Shown in pieces: positions 1 through 6,211 of a DNA stretch of 6,543 nucleotides; the first letter of the stretch is position 1; every line of letters begins with the position of its first letter. The position numbers were made by a program, and so were the translations under genes. The notes under the pieces were generated by a model, which was not told the origin of the DNA, searched no databases, and worked only from the letters and a program-made list of their open reading frames with translations. Source of the DNA: DAONJL01 sp035405645 [NCBI: bacterium] (GTDB taxonomy: Bacteria > JAGOBX01 > DAONJL01); contig DAONJL010000085.1 in assembly GCA_035405645.1 (NCBI GenBank), positions 1-6,543 of the forward strand. Direction: 5' to 3'.

Positions 1-350
<350 letters not shown>

Positions 351-421
351 TAATTTTACTCATTATCCTTCACCTCTCTATTTTGTTGTTAAAGTTGTTT
401 TAATTATATGAATATAAATTT

Positions 422-532
<111 letters not shown>

Positions 533-540
<8 letters not shown>

Positions 541-551
541 TTTTTATTTTT
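533..551 (+). terminator. Likely terminator at the end of the rRNA operon
   Basis: The 3' strand of the 5S closing helix (533-539) is followed at once by a T run (540-545), then ATTTTT. A G+C-rich helix ending in T residues is the arrangement of an intrinsic terminator. Here the 5S terminal helix itself may be the stem. No separate hairpin is seen further downstream. The next gene is on the opposite strand, so transcription has to stop in this region. Confidence 0.5.
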
Positions 552-788
552 CTATCTCTTTTAAAAATCTTTCTAACTTAATATCCATCTAAAAAATAGA
601 AAAAAATATATGAATTCAGTAAATAAAGCAATATTATTATCACATAAATGCCGTATTTAATATTTGAAATTCCAGCCTTTTTTATAACAATATTTAGAAT
701 ATCTTAATTTTAGAATACTCTAAAAAAATTTTGATAGTATTTTCAACACTTTTTCAATTGTTACAAAAAATTGTAGTTATTATAGTCA

Positions 789-849
789 GCATTATTGGTT
801 ATACATTATAGGCATTATTGGGGATAGGCGTCACCTCTTCACCTCAATT
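789..849 (+). repeat. Dispersed repeat, left copy
   Basis: Positions 818-849 match the reverse complement of 6080-6111 at 26 of 32 bases; the shared core is GGGGAYAGGCGTCA followed by TTCACCTCAA. The upstream part contains three short repeats of the form CATTATWGG at 790-798, 804-812 and 813-821. The 12-mer GTCACCTCTTCA (830-841) also recurs as GTCACCTGTTCA at 6176-6187, 11 of 12 bases. These matches are seen directly. A REP- or MITE-like origin is inferred from the structure. No coding sequence belongs to it. Confidence 0.65.
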
Positions 850-926
850 TATTTAACTTGATTAGATAATTCCTATTATAATTTTATACAACCACAAAAT
901 GAATTTATTAAGGAGACAAAAAATAT

Positions 927-989
927 ATGTTAAATAAAAACATTATAGTTATAAAAAAAATGAATGTATTTGTTATTTTGAAAAATTGA
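927..989 (+). CDS. Possible 20-residue leader or remnant peptide (doubtful)
   Basis: An ATG at 927 is preceded by AAGGAG (910-915), eleven bases upstream, and opens a frame of 20 codons ending in TGA at 987-989. The peptide is hydrophobic and lysine-rich, with IIVIKK followed by VFVIL. A TATAAT lies at 877-882, but no good -35 box stands at the right distance. No gene follows on this strand, so it cannot be a leader for a neighbour. It may be the stump of a decayed gene or a chance match in A/T-rich DNA. I do not recognise it. Confidence 0.2.
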   Translation: MLNKNIIVIKKMNVFVILKN

Positions 990-1217
990 AATACACTTAA
1001 TTTATAATTAGATAATTATTTGAAAACAGAAAAAATATTTAAGGATTTTTATAAGTTTATTGTTCAAAATAAAACTTAATAATATGAGAAAGTTAATAAA
1101 TAGAATTGTTTTTATATTCAGATTATTAGGAAAATTTTAATTTTATCTTGCTTTTTTTTAGTATATTTTCATACAATTTATTAGATAAATGGATAAGTTT
1201 AAAAAAGTTATATACTT

Positions 1218-1236
1218 AATTATTTTCTAAATAATT
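1218..1236 (-). terminator. Weak hairpin after the nuclease-like gene
   Basis: AATTATT (1218-1224) and AATAATT (1230-1236) form a seven-pair stem with a five-base loop, directly downstream of the stop codon of the minus-strand gene. Read on the minus strand, a run of six T's follows about 11 bases later. The stem has no G-C pairs and would be weak, so terminator function is tentative. Confidence 0.25.
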
Positions 1237-1238
1237 CA

Positions 1239-1991
1239 CTATTCTTTTTTCATTAACAATTTTACACTAATATTTTTAAGAGAATAAGAATAATAAAATA
1301 AAATTCCTTTTGATTTTGCGTATTCTTTTACTTCTAATGTGCTTACATTATGTGTTACAATTATTGGTATTATTTTTTTGTATTGTTCTTTAAAAGGCTC
1401 TATTCTGCTTTTAATAAAATCGTCTATCTTTTTGATTGTTAGTTTTGATTTTACTTCACCAATGATTGTGTATTCTTCACCATTTTTTTTACATTTTCCA
1501 AATATATTTATTTCAATTTTTTTCCCTTTACTATCAGTTAAATATAATCTTTCTAATGAATCTATTACTTCAATATCATAATCTTTTTTTAATAAAATTG
1601 GCAAATATGCAAGAGATTCATTTTCTAACATATAACCTACAGCATTAGATATTTTTCCAACTTCATCATATAAATTTGACATTTTTAATGATAACTCAGC
1701 AATTTGTTTTTCAGCATTTTTTTGTGCTTCAGCTAATTCTTCGACTTTTTGTTCGGTTCTTTTTTGTGCTTCAGCTAATTCTTCGACTTTTTGTTCAGTT
1801 CTTTTTTGTGCTTCAGCTAATTCTTTTACTATTTCTTTTAATTCATTAAATTCCTCTTTTGTTACCATTCGCTTTTGTTCTTCATAAATTGTTTTTATTA
1901 TTTCACTTATTATTTTCATCATTTCTATTGCTATTTCTTCATTGAATATATTCTTTAAATTATTAAAAATTTGATAGGTATCTATTGGCAT
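1239..1991 (-). CDS. Coiled-coil protein with PD-(D/E)XK nuclease-like C-terminal domain
   Basis: The protein has 250 residues, no signal peptide and no membrane segment. Residues 1-45 are a helical head. Residues about 46-110 form a coiled coil containing a 14-residue repeat ELAEAQKRTEQKVE at 57-70 and 71-84, with a degenerate third unit from 85. Residues about 120-245 are a mixed alpha/beta domain. There, E160-I-N162 followed by G178-E179-V180-K181 fits the (D/E)-X(n)-E-X-K pattern of the PD-(D/E)XK nuclease fold. Coiled-coil proteins of this layout (DUF3782-like) are common in bacteria, often with variable repeat number; their role is not established. N162 stands where an acidic metal ligand might be expected, so catalytic activity is uncertain, although E160 could serve. 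The start is set by AAGGAG seven bases upstream of the ATG, and a consensus promoter lies just upstream. The gene diverges from the dehydrogenase operon and has no evident functional link with it. Confidence 0.8.
   Translation of the reverse strand: MPIDTYQIFNNLKNIFNEEIAIEMMKIISEIIKTIYEEQKRMVTKEEFNELKEIVKELAEAQKRTEQKVEELAEAQKRTEQKVEELAEAQKNAEKQIAELSLKMSNLYDEVGKISNAVGYMLENESLAYLPILLKKDYDIEVIDSLERLYLTDSKGKKIEINIFGKCKKNGEEYTIIGEVKSKLTIKKIDDFIKSRIEPFKEQYKKIIPIIVTHNVSTLEVKEYAKSKGILFYYSYSLKNISVKLLMKKE
1724..1824 (-). repeat. 42-bp tandem repeat inside the coiled-coil gene
   Basis: Units 1724-1765 and 1766-1807 differ at a single base (G1755 versus A1797). A third partial unit runs from 1808 to about 1824. 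The period of 42 bp is a multiple of three and encodes a 14-residue, two-heptad repeat, so gain or loss of units keeps the frame and lengthens or shortens the coiled coil. The near-identity of the units indicates recent duplication or homogenisation. Confidence 0.9.
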
Positions 1992-2016
1992 TTTTTTCTC
2001 CTTTTTCTTTTTATAT

Positions 2017-2045
2017 ATTATATTCCAAATTTATTGTTTTGTCAA
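2017..2045 (-). promoter_or_regulatory. Consensus sigma70 promoter of the nuclease-like gene
   Basis: Read on the minus strand, a perfect TTGACA (2045-2040) and a perfect TATAAT (2022-2017) are separated by exactly 17 bases. Transcription would start near 2010, about 20 bases before the ATG at 1991, leaving just enough leader for the ribosome binding site (CTCCT on the plus strand, 1998-2002). A full-consensus promoter suggests strong, mainly unregulated expression unless a repressor acts here. Confidence 0.75.
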
Positions 2046-2120
2046 TTACAAAAAATTTTAATGTTATTTATTAAATAAAATTTGGACATATTTTCAATAA
2101 GAGATATTCAAAAAAATTGG

Positions 2121-2137
2121 TTATAAATCATTTATAA
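2121..2137. promoter_or_regulatory. Palindrome in the divergent promoter region (possible operator)
   Basis: TTATAAA (2121-2127) and TTTATAA (2131-2137) are perfect inverted repeats around TCA. The site lies about midway between the divergent promoters, so a regulator bound there could affect either gene. It consists only of A/T pairs in A/T-rich DNA, so chance is a real alternative. Confidence 0.25.
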
Positions 2138-2216
2138 TTCATCATATTTACATAAAAAAATTATTTATCGGGAAGTTTACAGATGGGATAATTTCTGAAA
2201 AAAATTATTTTTTTTC

Positions 2217-2245
2217 TTGCCTTTTTCTTTTTGATAAAGTATAAT
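2217..2245 (+). promoter_or_regulatory. Sigma70-type promoter of the dehydrogenase operon
   Basis: TTGCCT (2217-2222, four of six consensus bases) and a perfect TATAAT (2240-2245) are 17 bases apart. A long A/T tract just upstream could act as an UP element. The start would fall near 2252, giving a leader of about 26 bases that contains the ribosome binding site AAGGGGG (2263-2269). The leader is too short for a riboswitch. Confidence 0.65.
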
Positions 2246-2277
2246 ATAAAAAAATATATAATAAGGGGGTAATTAAA

Positions 2278-4581
2278 TTGAATAGTGTAGGCAAAAGTTA
2301 TATAAAAAAAGATGCAATAACAAAAGTAAGAGGAATTGAAAAATATATTGAAGATTATTTTTTTGATAATATGGTTTATGCAAAAATAATTCGTTCACCT
2401 GTTGCAAGAATGCTTATTAAAAAGATTGATTATTCAAAAGCAGAAAAAATTGAAGGGTTTAGTGGTTATGCTGATTATCGTGATGTGCCAGTAAATAAAG
2501 TTGCACTTGTTTTTGAAGATTGGCCTTGTTTTCCGGAAAAATACGCAAATTATTATGGCGAAGGAATAGCAATTATTGCTGCTGAAAATTATGAAATAGC
2601 AGAACGCTGTGCAAAAGAAGTAAAAATAATATATGAGGAATTAGAACCATTATTAGACCCTCGAAAAAGTGTTGAGAGTAAAATTAAAATATTTAATAAA
2701 GATAATATTTTTAAAAGTTTTAATATTGAAAAAGGCGATGTAGAAAAAGCATTTCAAGAAGCAGATTTAATAGTAGAAGGTGAATTTGAAACACATCATC
2801 AAGAACATTCATATATTGAAACACAGGGTTGTATTGCATTACCACAACCTGATAATTCAATAACAATTTATGCAAGTGCACAATGTCCGTTTTATGTCCA
2901 AAAATCTGTTGCTTTATGTTTAAATATTCCATTAAATAAAGTTCGTATAATTCAAACTGCAATTGGTGGTGCATTTGGTGGCAAAGAAGATGTTCCATCA
3001 GTTGTTTGTTGTCAGGCTGCTGTTTTAGCAATGAAAATAAAGAGACCAGTAAAATTAATATATAAAAGAGAAGAAGATATAATCTCAATGTCAAAGCGCC
3101 ATCCATCAATAACACGAATAAAATATGCCGTAAAAAAAGATGGTAAAATAATAGGCTGTGAAGTTGATTTTTTACTAAATGGTGGTGCATATTCATCATT
3201 AAGTCCAATTGTATTATGGCGTGGTACAGTTCACGCTGCTGGTCCGTATAATATACCAAATGTAAAAATAGTAAGTAAAGCAGTAGCGACAAATACAGTG
3301 CCGTGCGGAGCATATCGAGGTTTTGGTCAGCCACAATCTTGTTTTTCTGCTGAATCACTTATTGATGAAATAGCACAAAAATTAAATATAACACCTTATG
3401 AAATAAGAAAAATAAATGGTTTAAAAGTAGGTGATACAACTGCTACATCACATTATCTTGACCATAGTGTTGGTTATTTAGATACACTTGATGCAGTAGT
3501 AAATAAGACAAATTATTTAACAAAACTAAAAGAATATAAAGAGATAAACAAGCAATCAAAAAGAATAAAGAAATGTATAGGTTTATCGTCAATGTATTAT
3601 GGAGTTGGGTTAGGCGCTGGTGGTAGATATTTAGCGCGCGCTGGTGCTTACATTCAAGTTACGCCTGATGCTTCAGTTATTTTAGCAGTTGGTAATACAG
3701 ATATGGGACAGGGTGCTAAAACAGTTCTTGCACAAATAGCTGCAGAAGCACTTGGCTGTAACTATGATGATATAAATATTCTTGATGTTGATACTGCATT
3801 AGTTCCTGATTCTGGTCCTACAGTTGCTTCACGAACAACAGTAATGTCAGGAAATGCAATTATAGAAGCAGCAAAATCAATAAGAAAAAATATTGATGCT
3901 GTTGCTATGGATTTATTAAATATTTCTAATGCAAATGATTTAATAAATAAAGATGGATATTTTTTAAATAAAAATAATGAAAGTAAAAAAGTATCATTTA
4001 AAGAAGTAGTAAAAGAATGTTGGAATAGAAGATTACATTTAACATCACAGGGTTGGTATGTTTCGCCAGAATGCACATTTTCAGCAGATAAAGGTCAGGG
4101 CGATGCATATTTTATTTATTCTTATGCTTCTTATATTGTTGATTTTGATTTAGATATAGAAACAGGAATAATGAAGTTTAATGAAATAACCTGTGCAGTT
4201 GATTTTGGAAAAGCAATAAATCCGCAATTATGTGAAGGTCAAATACAGGGCGGAAATATCCAGGGGCTTGGTTGGGCTGTTTATGAAGAATTAAAATATA
4301 AAGATGGAAAGATTTTAAATCCAAATTTTACTGATTATATTATTCCAGGAACAATGGATATACCAGAAAAAATGAATGTTATATTAATTGAAAAAGAATA
4401 TAATAAAGGACCATATGGTGCAAAAGGCCTTGGCGAATGTCCTTTAATTGGTATTGCACCAGCAATTAGAAATGCACTCTTTAATTGTGTAAATATTAAA
4501 ATAAATAAATTACCATTAACACCTGAGAAGGTATTAAAAGAAATCAAAGAGAAAAAAAATGAGGAGGAAAAAAATGAGTGA
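2278..4581 (+). CDS. xdhA: Xanthine dehydrogenase-family molybdenum-binding subunit
   Basis: This is the catalytic subunit of a three-subunit molybdenum hydroxylase: it binds molybdopterin cofactor and hydroxylates the substrate with oxygen from water. It has 767 residues, near the family's usual length, and no signal peptide. The N-terminal hammerhead-type domain covers about 15-125, and the two cofactor-binding domains the rest. Visible motifs are QEHSYIET (175-182), GGAFGGKE (230-237), AYRGFGQPQ (345-353), GNTDMGQG (472-479) and GAKGLGECP (714-722). E237, R347 and E720 correspond to bovine xanthine oxidase Glu802, Arg880 and Glu1261. The first two bind purines and are replaced in aldehyde oxidases, which favours a purine substrate such as xanthine or hypoxanthine; a related heterocycle cannot be excluded. 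The start is TTG, chosen for AAGGGGG eight bases upstream. The symbol follows E. coli usage. It is the first gene of the operon, and its last codons contain the next gene's ribosome binding site. Confidence 0.92.
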   Translation: MNSVGKSYIKKDAITKVRGIEKYIEDYFFDNMVYAKIIRSPVARMLIKKIDYSKAEKIEGFSGYADYRDVPVNKVALVFEDWPCFPEKYANYYGEGIAIIAAENYEIAERCAKEVKIIYEELEPLLDPRKSVESKIKIFNKDNIFKSFNIEKGDVEKAFQEADLIVEGEFETHHQEHSYIETQGCIALPQPDNSITIYASAQCPFYVQKSVALCLNIPLNKVRIIQTAIGGAFGGKEDVPSVVCCQAAVLAMKIKRPVKLIYKREEDIISMSKRHPSITRIKYAVKKDGKIIGCEVDFLLNGGAYSSLSPIVLWRGTVHAAGPYNIPNVKIVSKAVATNTVPCGAYRGFGQPQSCFSAESLIDEIAQKLNITPYEIRKINGLKVGDTTATSHYLDHSVGYLDTLDAVVNKTNYLTKLKEYKEINKQSKRIKKCIGLSSMYYGVGLGAGGRYLARAGAYIQVTPDASVILAVGNTDMGQGAKTVLAQIAAEALGCNYDDINILDVDTALVPDSGPTVASRTTVMSGNAIIEAAKSIRKNIDAVAMDLLNISNANDLINKDGYFLNKNNESKKVSFKEVVKECWNRRLHLTSQGWYVSPECTFSADKGQGDAYFIYSYASYIVDFDLDIETGIMKFNEITCAVDFGKAINPQLCEGQIQGGNIQGLGWAVYEELKYKDGKILNPNFTDYIIPGTMDIPEKMNVILIEKEYNKGPYGAKGLGECPLIGIAPAIRNALFNCVNIKINKLPLTPEKVLKEIKEKKNEEEKNE
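4562..4581 (+). promoter_or_regulatory. Overlapping stop/start with internal ribosome binding site
   Basis: AGGAGG (4562-4567) lies inside the last codons of the molybdenum subunit, six bases before the ATG at 4574. The stop TGA (4579-4581) lies inside the next gene, so the genes share ATGAGTGA. This layout suggests translational coupling and matched subunit amounts. It decides the start: the in-frame ATG at 4559 would add five residues encoded largely by the ribosome binding site itself and has no such site upstream. Confidence 0.85.
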
Positions 4582-5059
4582 ACAAATTTATTATGATATA
4601 GAATGTGAAATAAATGGTGAAAAAATAAAAAAGCAAGTTCCGTCTAATATAACATTATTAAATTTTTTAAGAGAGTATTTAAAATTGACAGGGACAAAAG
4701 AAGGATGTGGCAAAGGCGAATGTGGTGCTTGTACAGTGATTATGAATGGTAAAGCAGTTAATTCCTGTCTAGTGCCAATTACACAGGTAAATAAAGCAAA
4801 AATATTAACAATCGAAGGTTTATCAAATGACGAACAATTACATCCAATACAGGAAGCATATATAAAAGCAGGTGCAGTTCAATGTGGTTTTTGCACACCT
4901 GGTTTTATTATGAGCACAAAAGCATTATTAGATGAAAAACCAGAACCAACTCGCGAAGATATAAAGAAATATTTAGCAGGAAATTTATGTAGATGCACTG
5001 GTTATGAAAAGATATTTGAGGCAGTTGAACTTGCTGCTAAATCGTTGAAAAAAAAATAA
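4574..5059 (+). CDS. xdhC: Xanthine dehydrogenase-family 2Fe-2S iron-sulfur subunit
   Basis: This small subunit carries electrons from the molybdenum centre to the flavin. It has 161 residues, typical for the family. The N-terminal plant-ferredoxin-like domain holds one cluster on C45, C50, C53 and C65 (spacing CX4CX2CX11C). The C-terminal helical domain holds the second on C104, C107, C139 and C141 (CX2C, then CRC). All eight ligands are present. Q103, just before C104, is the residue that in relatives contacts the pterin. The protein has no signal peptide, so it acts in the cytoplasm. It overlaps the preceding gene by eight bases and is followed after 14 bases by the FAD subunit. The symbol follows E. 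coli usage, where xdhC is the iron-sulfur subunit; elsewhere that name denotes a cofactor-insertion chaperone, which this is not. Subunits of related hydroxylases look similar, so substrate cannot be judged from it. Confidence 0.94.
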   Translation: MSEQIYYDIECEINGEKIKKQVPSNITLLNFLREYLKLTGTKEGCGKGECGACTVIMNGKAVNSCLVPITQVNKAKILTIEGLSNDEQLHPIQEAYIKAGAVQCGFCTPGFIMSTKALLDEKPEPTREDIKKYLAGNLCRCTGYEKIFEAVELAAKSLKKK

Positions 5060-5073
5060 GGGGGAATGTATAA

Positions 5074-5925
5074 ATGGATATAAAAATAGAAAAAGTTAAT
5101 ACAATAAAGGAAGCAGTAAAATTACATTTTACAAGTAAAGAAAAGAATGTATTTTACTTAGCAGGTGGAACAGATTTAATGGTTCAGGCAAAAGATAATT
5201 TAATTACACCTGCATTATTTATTGATATTAGTGAAATAAAAGAATTAAAACAAATAAAAAAAGAAAAAAATAATTTATTTATTGGTTCACTTGTTACTCA
5301 TAGTGAAATAGAAAATAATAAATTATGTCAAAAATATTTTCCAGCATTAGTTCAGTCAGCGAGTGAAGTTGGTGCTACGCAAATAAAAAATCGTGGCACG
5401 ATTGGTGGCAATGTAGCGAATGCTTCACCTGCTGCTGATACTTTAAGTCCTTTATATGCTTATAATGCTTTAGTTATTTTATATAATCATCAAGGTAAAG
5501 AGAAAAAAGTTCCTATAAATGAATTTGTTATTGGACCTAAAAAAACTAATTTAAAAAAAGGTGAAATAATCAAAGGTTTTCTTTTACCTATAGACACTTC
5601 ATTAAAGAGTGCATTTAAAAAAGTTGGTCCTCGTAAATTATTAACAATCTCAAAAGTTCATTGTGCTCTTGCTGTTATTGTTAAAAAAGAGAAATTTGAA
5701 TATGTTTCGATTGCTATTGGTTCTGTTGGTCCTACAATAATAAGAGCGAAAAAAGCTGAAGAATATTTAATAGGTAAAGAAGCAAATAATGTAAATATAA
5801 ACGAAGCAGCAAAAATAGCAACTTCAGAGATAAAACCTATTGATGATATTCGTTCTGAAGCAGAATATAGAAAAGATTTAACATATTCAATGGTAAAAGA
5901 TTTGTTATTAGAAGTGTGCAAATAG
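5074..5925 (+). CDS. xdhB: Xanthine dehydrogenase-family FAD-binding subunit
   Basis: This flavin subunit takes electrons from the iron-sulfur clusters and passes them to NAD+ or another acceptor. It has 283 residues, close to E. coli XdhB. FAD-binding motifs are LAGGTDLMV (29-37) and the stretch at 100-122, which starts GATQIKNRG and contains TIGGNVANASPAAD. GPRKLLTISKV (185-195) and the C-terminal part from about 245, including IDDIRSEAEYRKDL (256-269), match the family's C-terminal domain. There is no inserted cysteine cluster of the kind seen in the 4-hydroxybenzoyl-CoA reductase flavin subunit, which argues against that enzyme. The start ATG follows AAGGGGG (5058-5064), which overlaps the stop codon of the previous gene. 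It is the last gene of the operon. No XdhC-type cofactor-insertion gene follows; the next gene is convergent. Confidence 0.93.
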   Translation: MDIKIEKVNTIKEAVKLHFTSKEKNVFYLAGGTDLMVQAKDNLITPALFIDISEIKELKQIKKEKNNLFIGSLVTHSEIENNKLCQKYFPALVQSASEVGATQIKNRGTIGGNVANASPAADTLSPLYAYNALVILYNHQGKEKKVPINEFVIGPKKTNLKKGEIIKGFLLPIDTSLKSAFKKVGPRKLLTISKVHCALAVIVKKEKFEYVSIAIGSVGPTIIRAKKAEEYLIGKEANNVNINEAAKIATSEIKPIDDIRSEAEYRKDLTYSMVKDLLLEVCK

Positions 5926-6211
5926 AAGATATATTGAAAAAATTTATTATCAAAAAATGAATCTGATTATTTGAAAAACTAAACTACCAGAGAAAGAGGT
6001 ATTATTAATTTCAAAAAATAGAATTATTAAAAATTATTTTAAAAACATTATATTAAAAAAATATACTTATACTTATATAATTTGAGGTGAACTGATGACG
6101 CCTGTCCCCATTTAGTCCCCATTTAGTCCACATTTTAGTCAACATTTTAGGGGACTATTTTGGTTTACATTTTTTGTCACCTGTTCATATTTTTTTATCT
6201 GAAACAATTTT
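5926..6211. other. Convergent intergenic region
   Basis: The operon and the chemotaxis receptor gene converge here. Positions 5926-6079 are low-complexity A/T sequence with no strong terminator hairpin. Positions 6080-6187 hold the repeat element described separately, whose inverted TAGTCCCC/GGGGACTA is the only G+C-bearing stem available to stop transcription from either side. No ORF of convincing length is present. Confidence 0.65.
6080..6187 (-). repeat. Dispersed repeat, right copy: structured REP/MITE-like element
   Basis: Positions 6080-6111 are the inverted match to 818-849 (26 of 32 bases). The element ends in a 12-bp inverted pair, TGAACTGATGAC (6088-6099) and GTCACCTGTTCA (6176-6187), 10 of 12 bases. 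Inside lie tandem units of 11-12 bp beginning at 6113, 6124 and 6136 with consensus TAGTCCMCATTT, preceded by a related TGTCCCCATT at 6103. An inverted GGGGACTA (6150-6157) can pair with TAGTCCCC (6113-6120). It contains no ORF. The layout resembles non-autonomous repeats mobilised by a transposase encoded elsewhere, but no transposase is present to confirm this. Confidence 0.6.

Larger units (their letters stand above)
541..1238. other. Long A+T-rich intergenic region
   Basis: About 700 bp between the rRNA operon and the convergent nuclease-like gene. It contains no ORF of convincing length on either strand. Its distinguishable contents are the repeat copy at about 789-849, a tiny ORF with a ribosome binding site at 927-989, and a weak A/T-only hairpin at 1218-1236. 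The remainder is low-complexity A/T sequence in which I see no gene remnant, tRNA or structured RNA. Confidence 0.7.

Noticed and set aside
369-376. TTCACCTC in the 23S-5S spacer, also present in the repeat core at 838-845
   Set aside because: Only eight bases match and the remaining repeat features are missing, so this is probably chance.
547-604. Inverted TTTTTCTAT/ATAGAAAAA downstream of 5S
   Set aside because: A nine-pair, almost purely A/T stem with a 40-base loop is expected by chance in this composition and is unlikely to be stable.
1339-1648. Plus-strand open frames opposite the coiled-coil gene
   Set aside because: They are antisense to a gene with a clear promoter, ribosome binding site and domain structure. 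Their F/L/I/S-rich translations reflect the A/T-rich complement.
1724-1824. CRISPR array
   Set aside because: The 42-bp repeats are directly adjacent without spacers, lie in frame in a coding sequence and encode coiled-coil heptads.
2252-2277. Purine or molybdenum-cofactor riboswitch before the operon
   Set aside because: The predicted leader is only about 26 bases and shows no conserved riboswitch core.
2720-3358. Long minus-strand open frame inside the molybdenum-subunit gene
   Set aside because: It lies wholly within a well-supported plus-strand gene with recognisable motifs. Its translation is an L-, H- and Q-rich composition typical of a shadow frame, and it has no ribosome binding site.
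4559-4573. Upstream ATG at 4559 as start of the iron-sulfur subunit
   Set aside because: The extra residues are encoded by the ribosome binding site for the ATG at 4574, and no such site precedes 4559.
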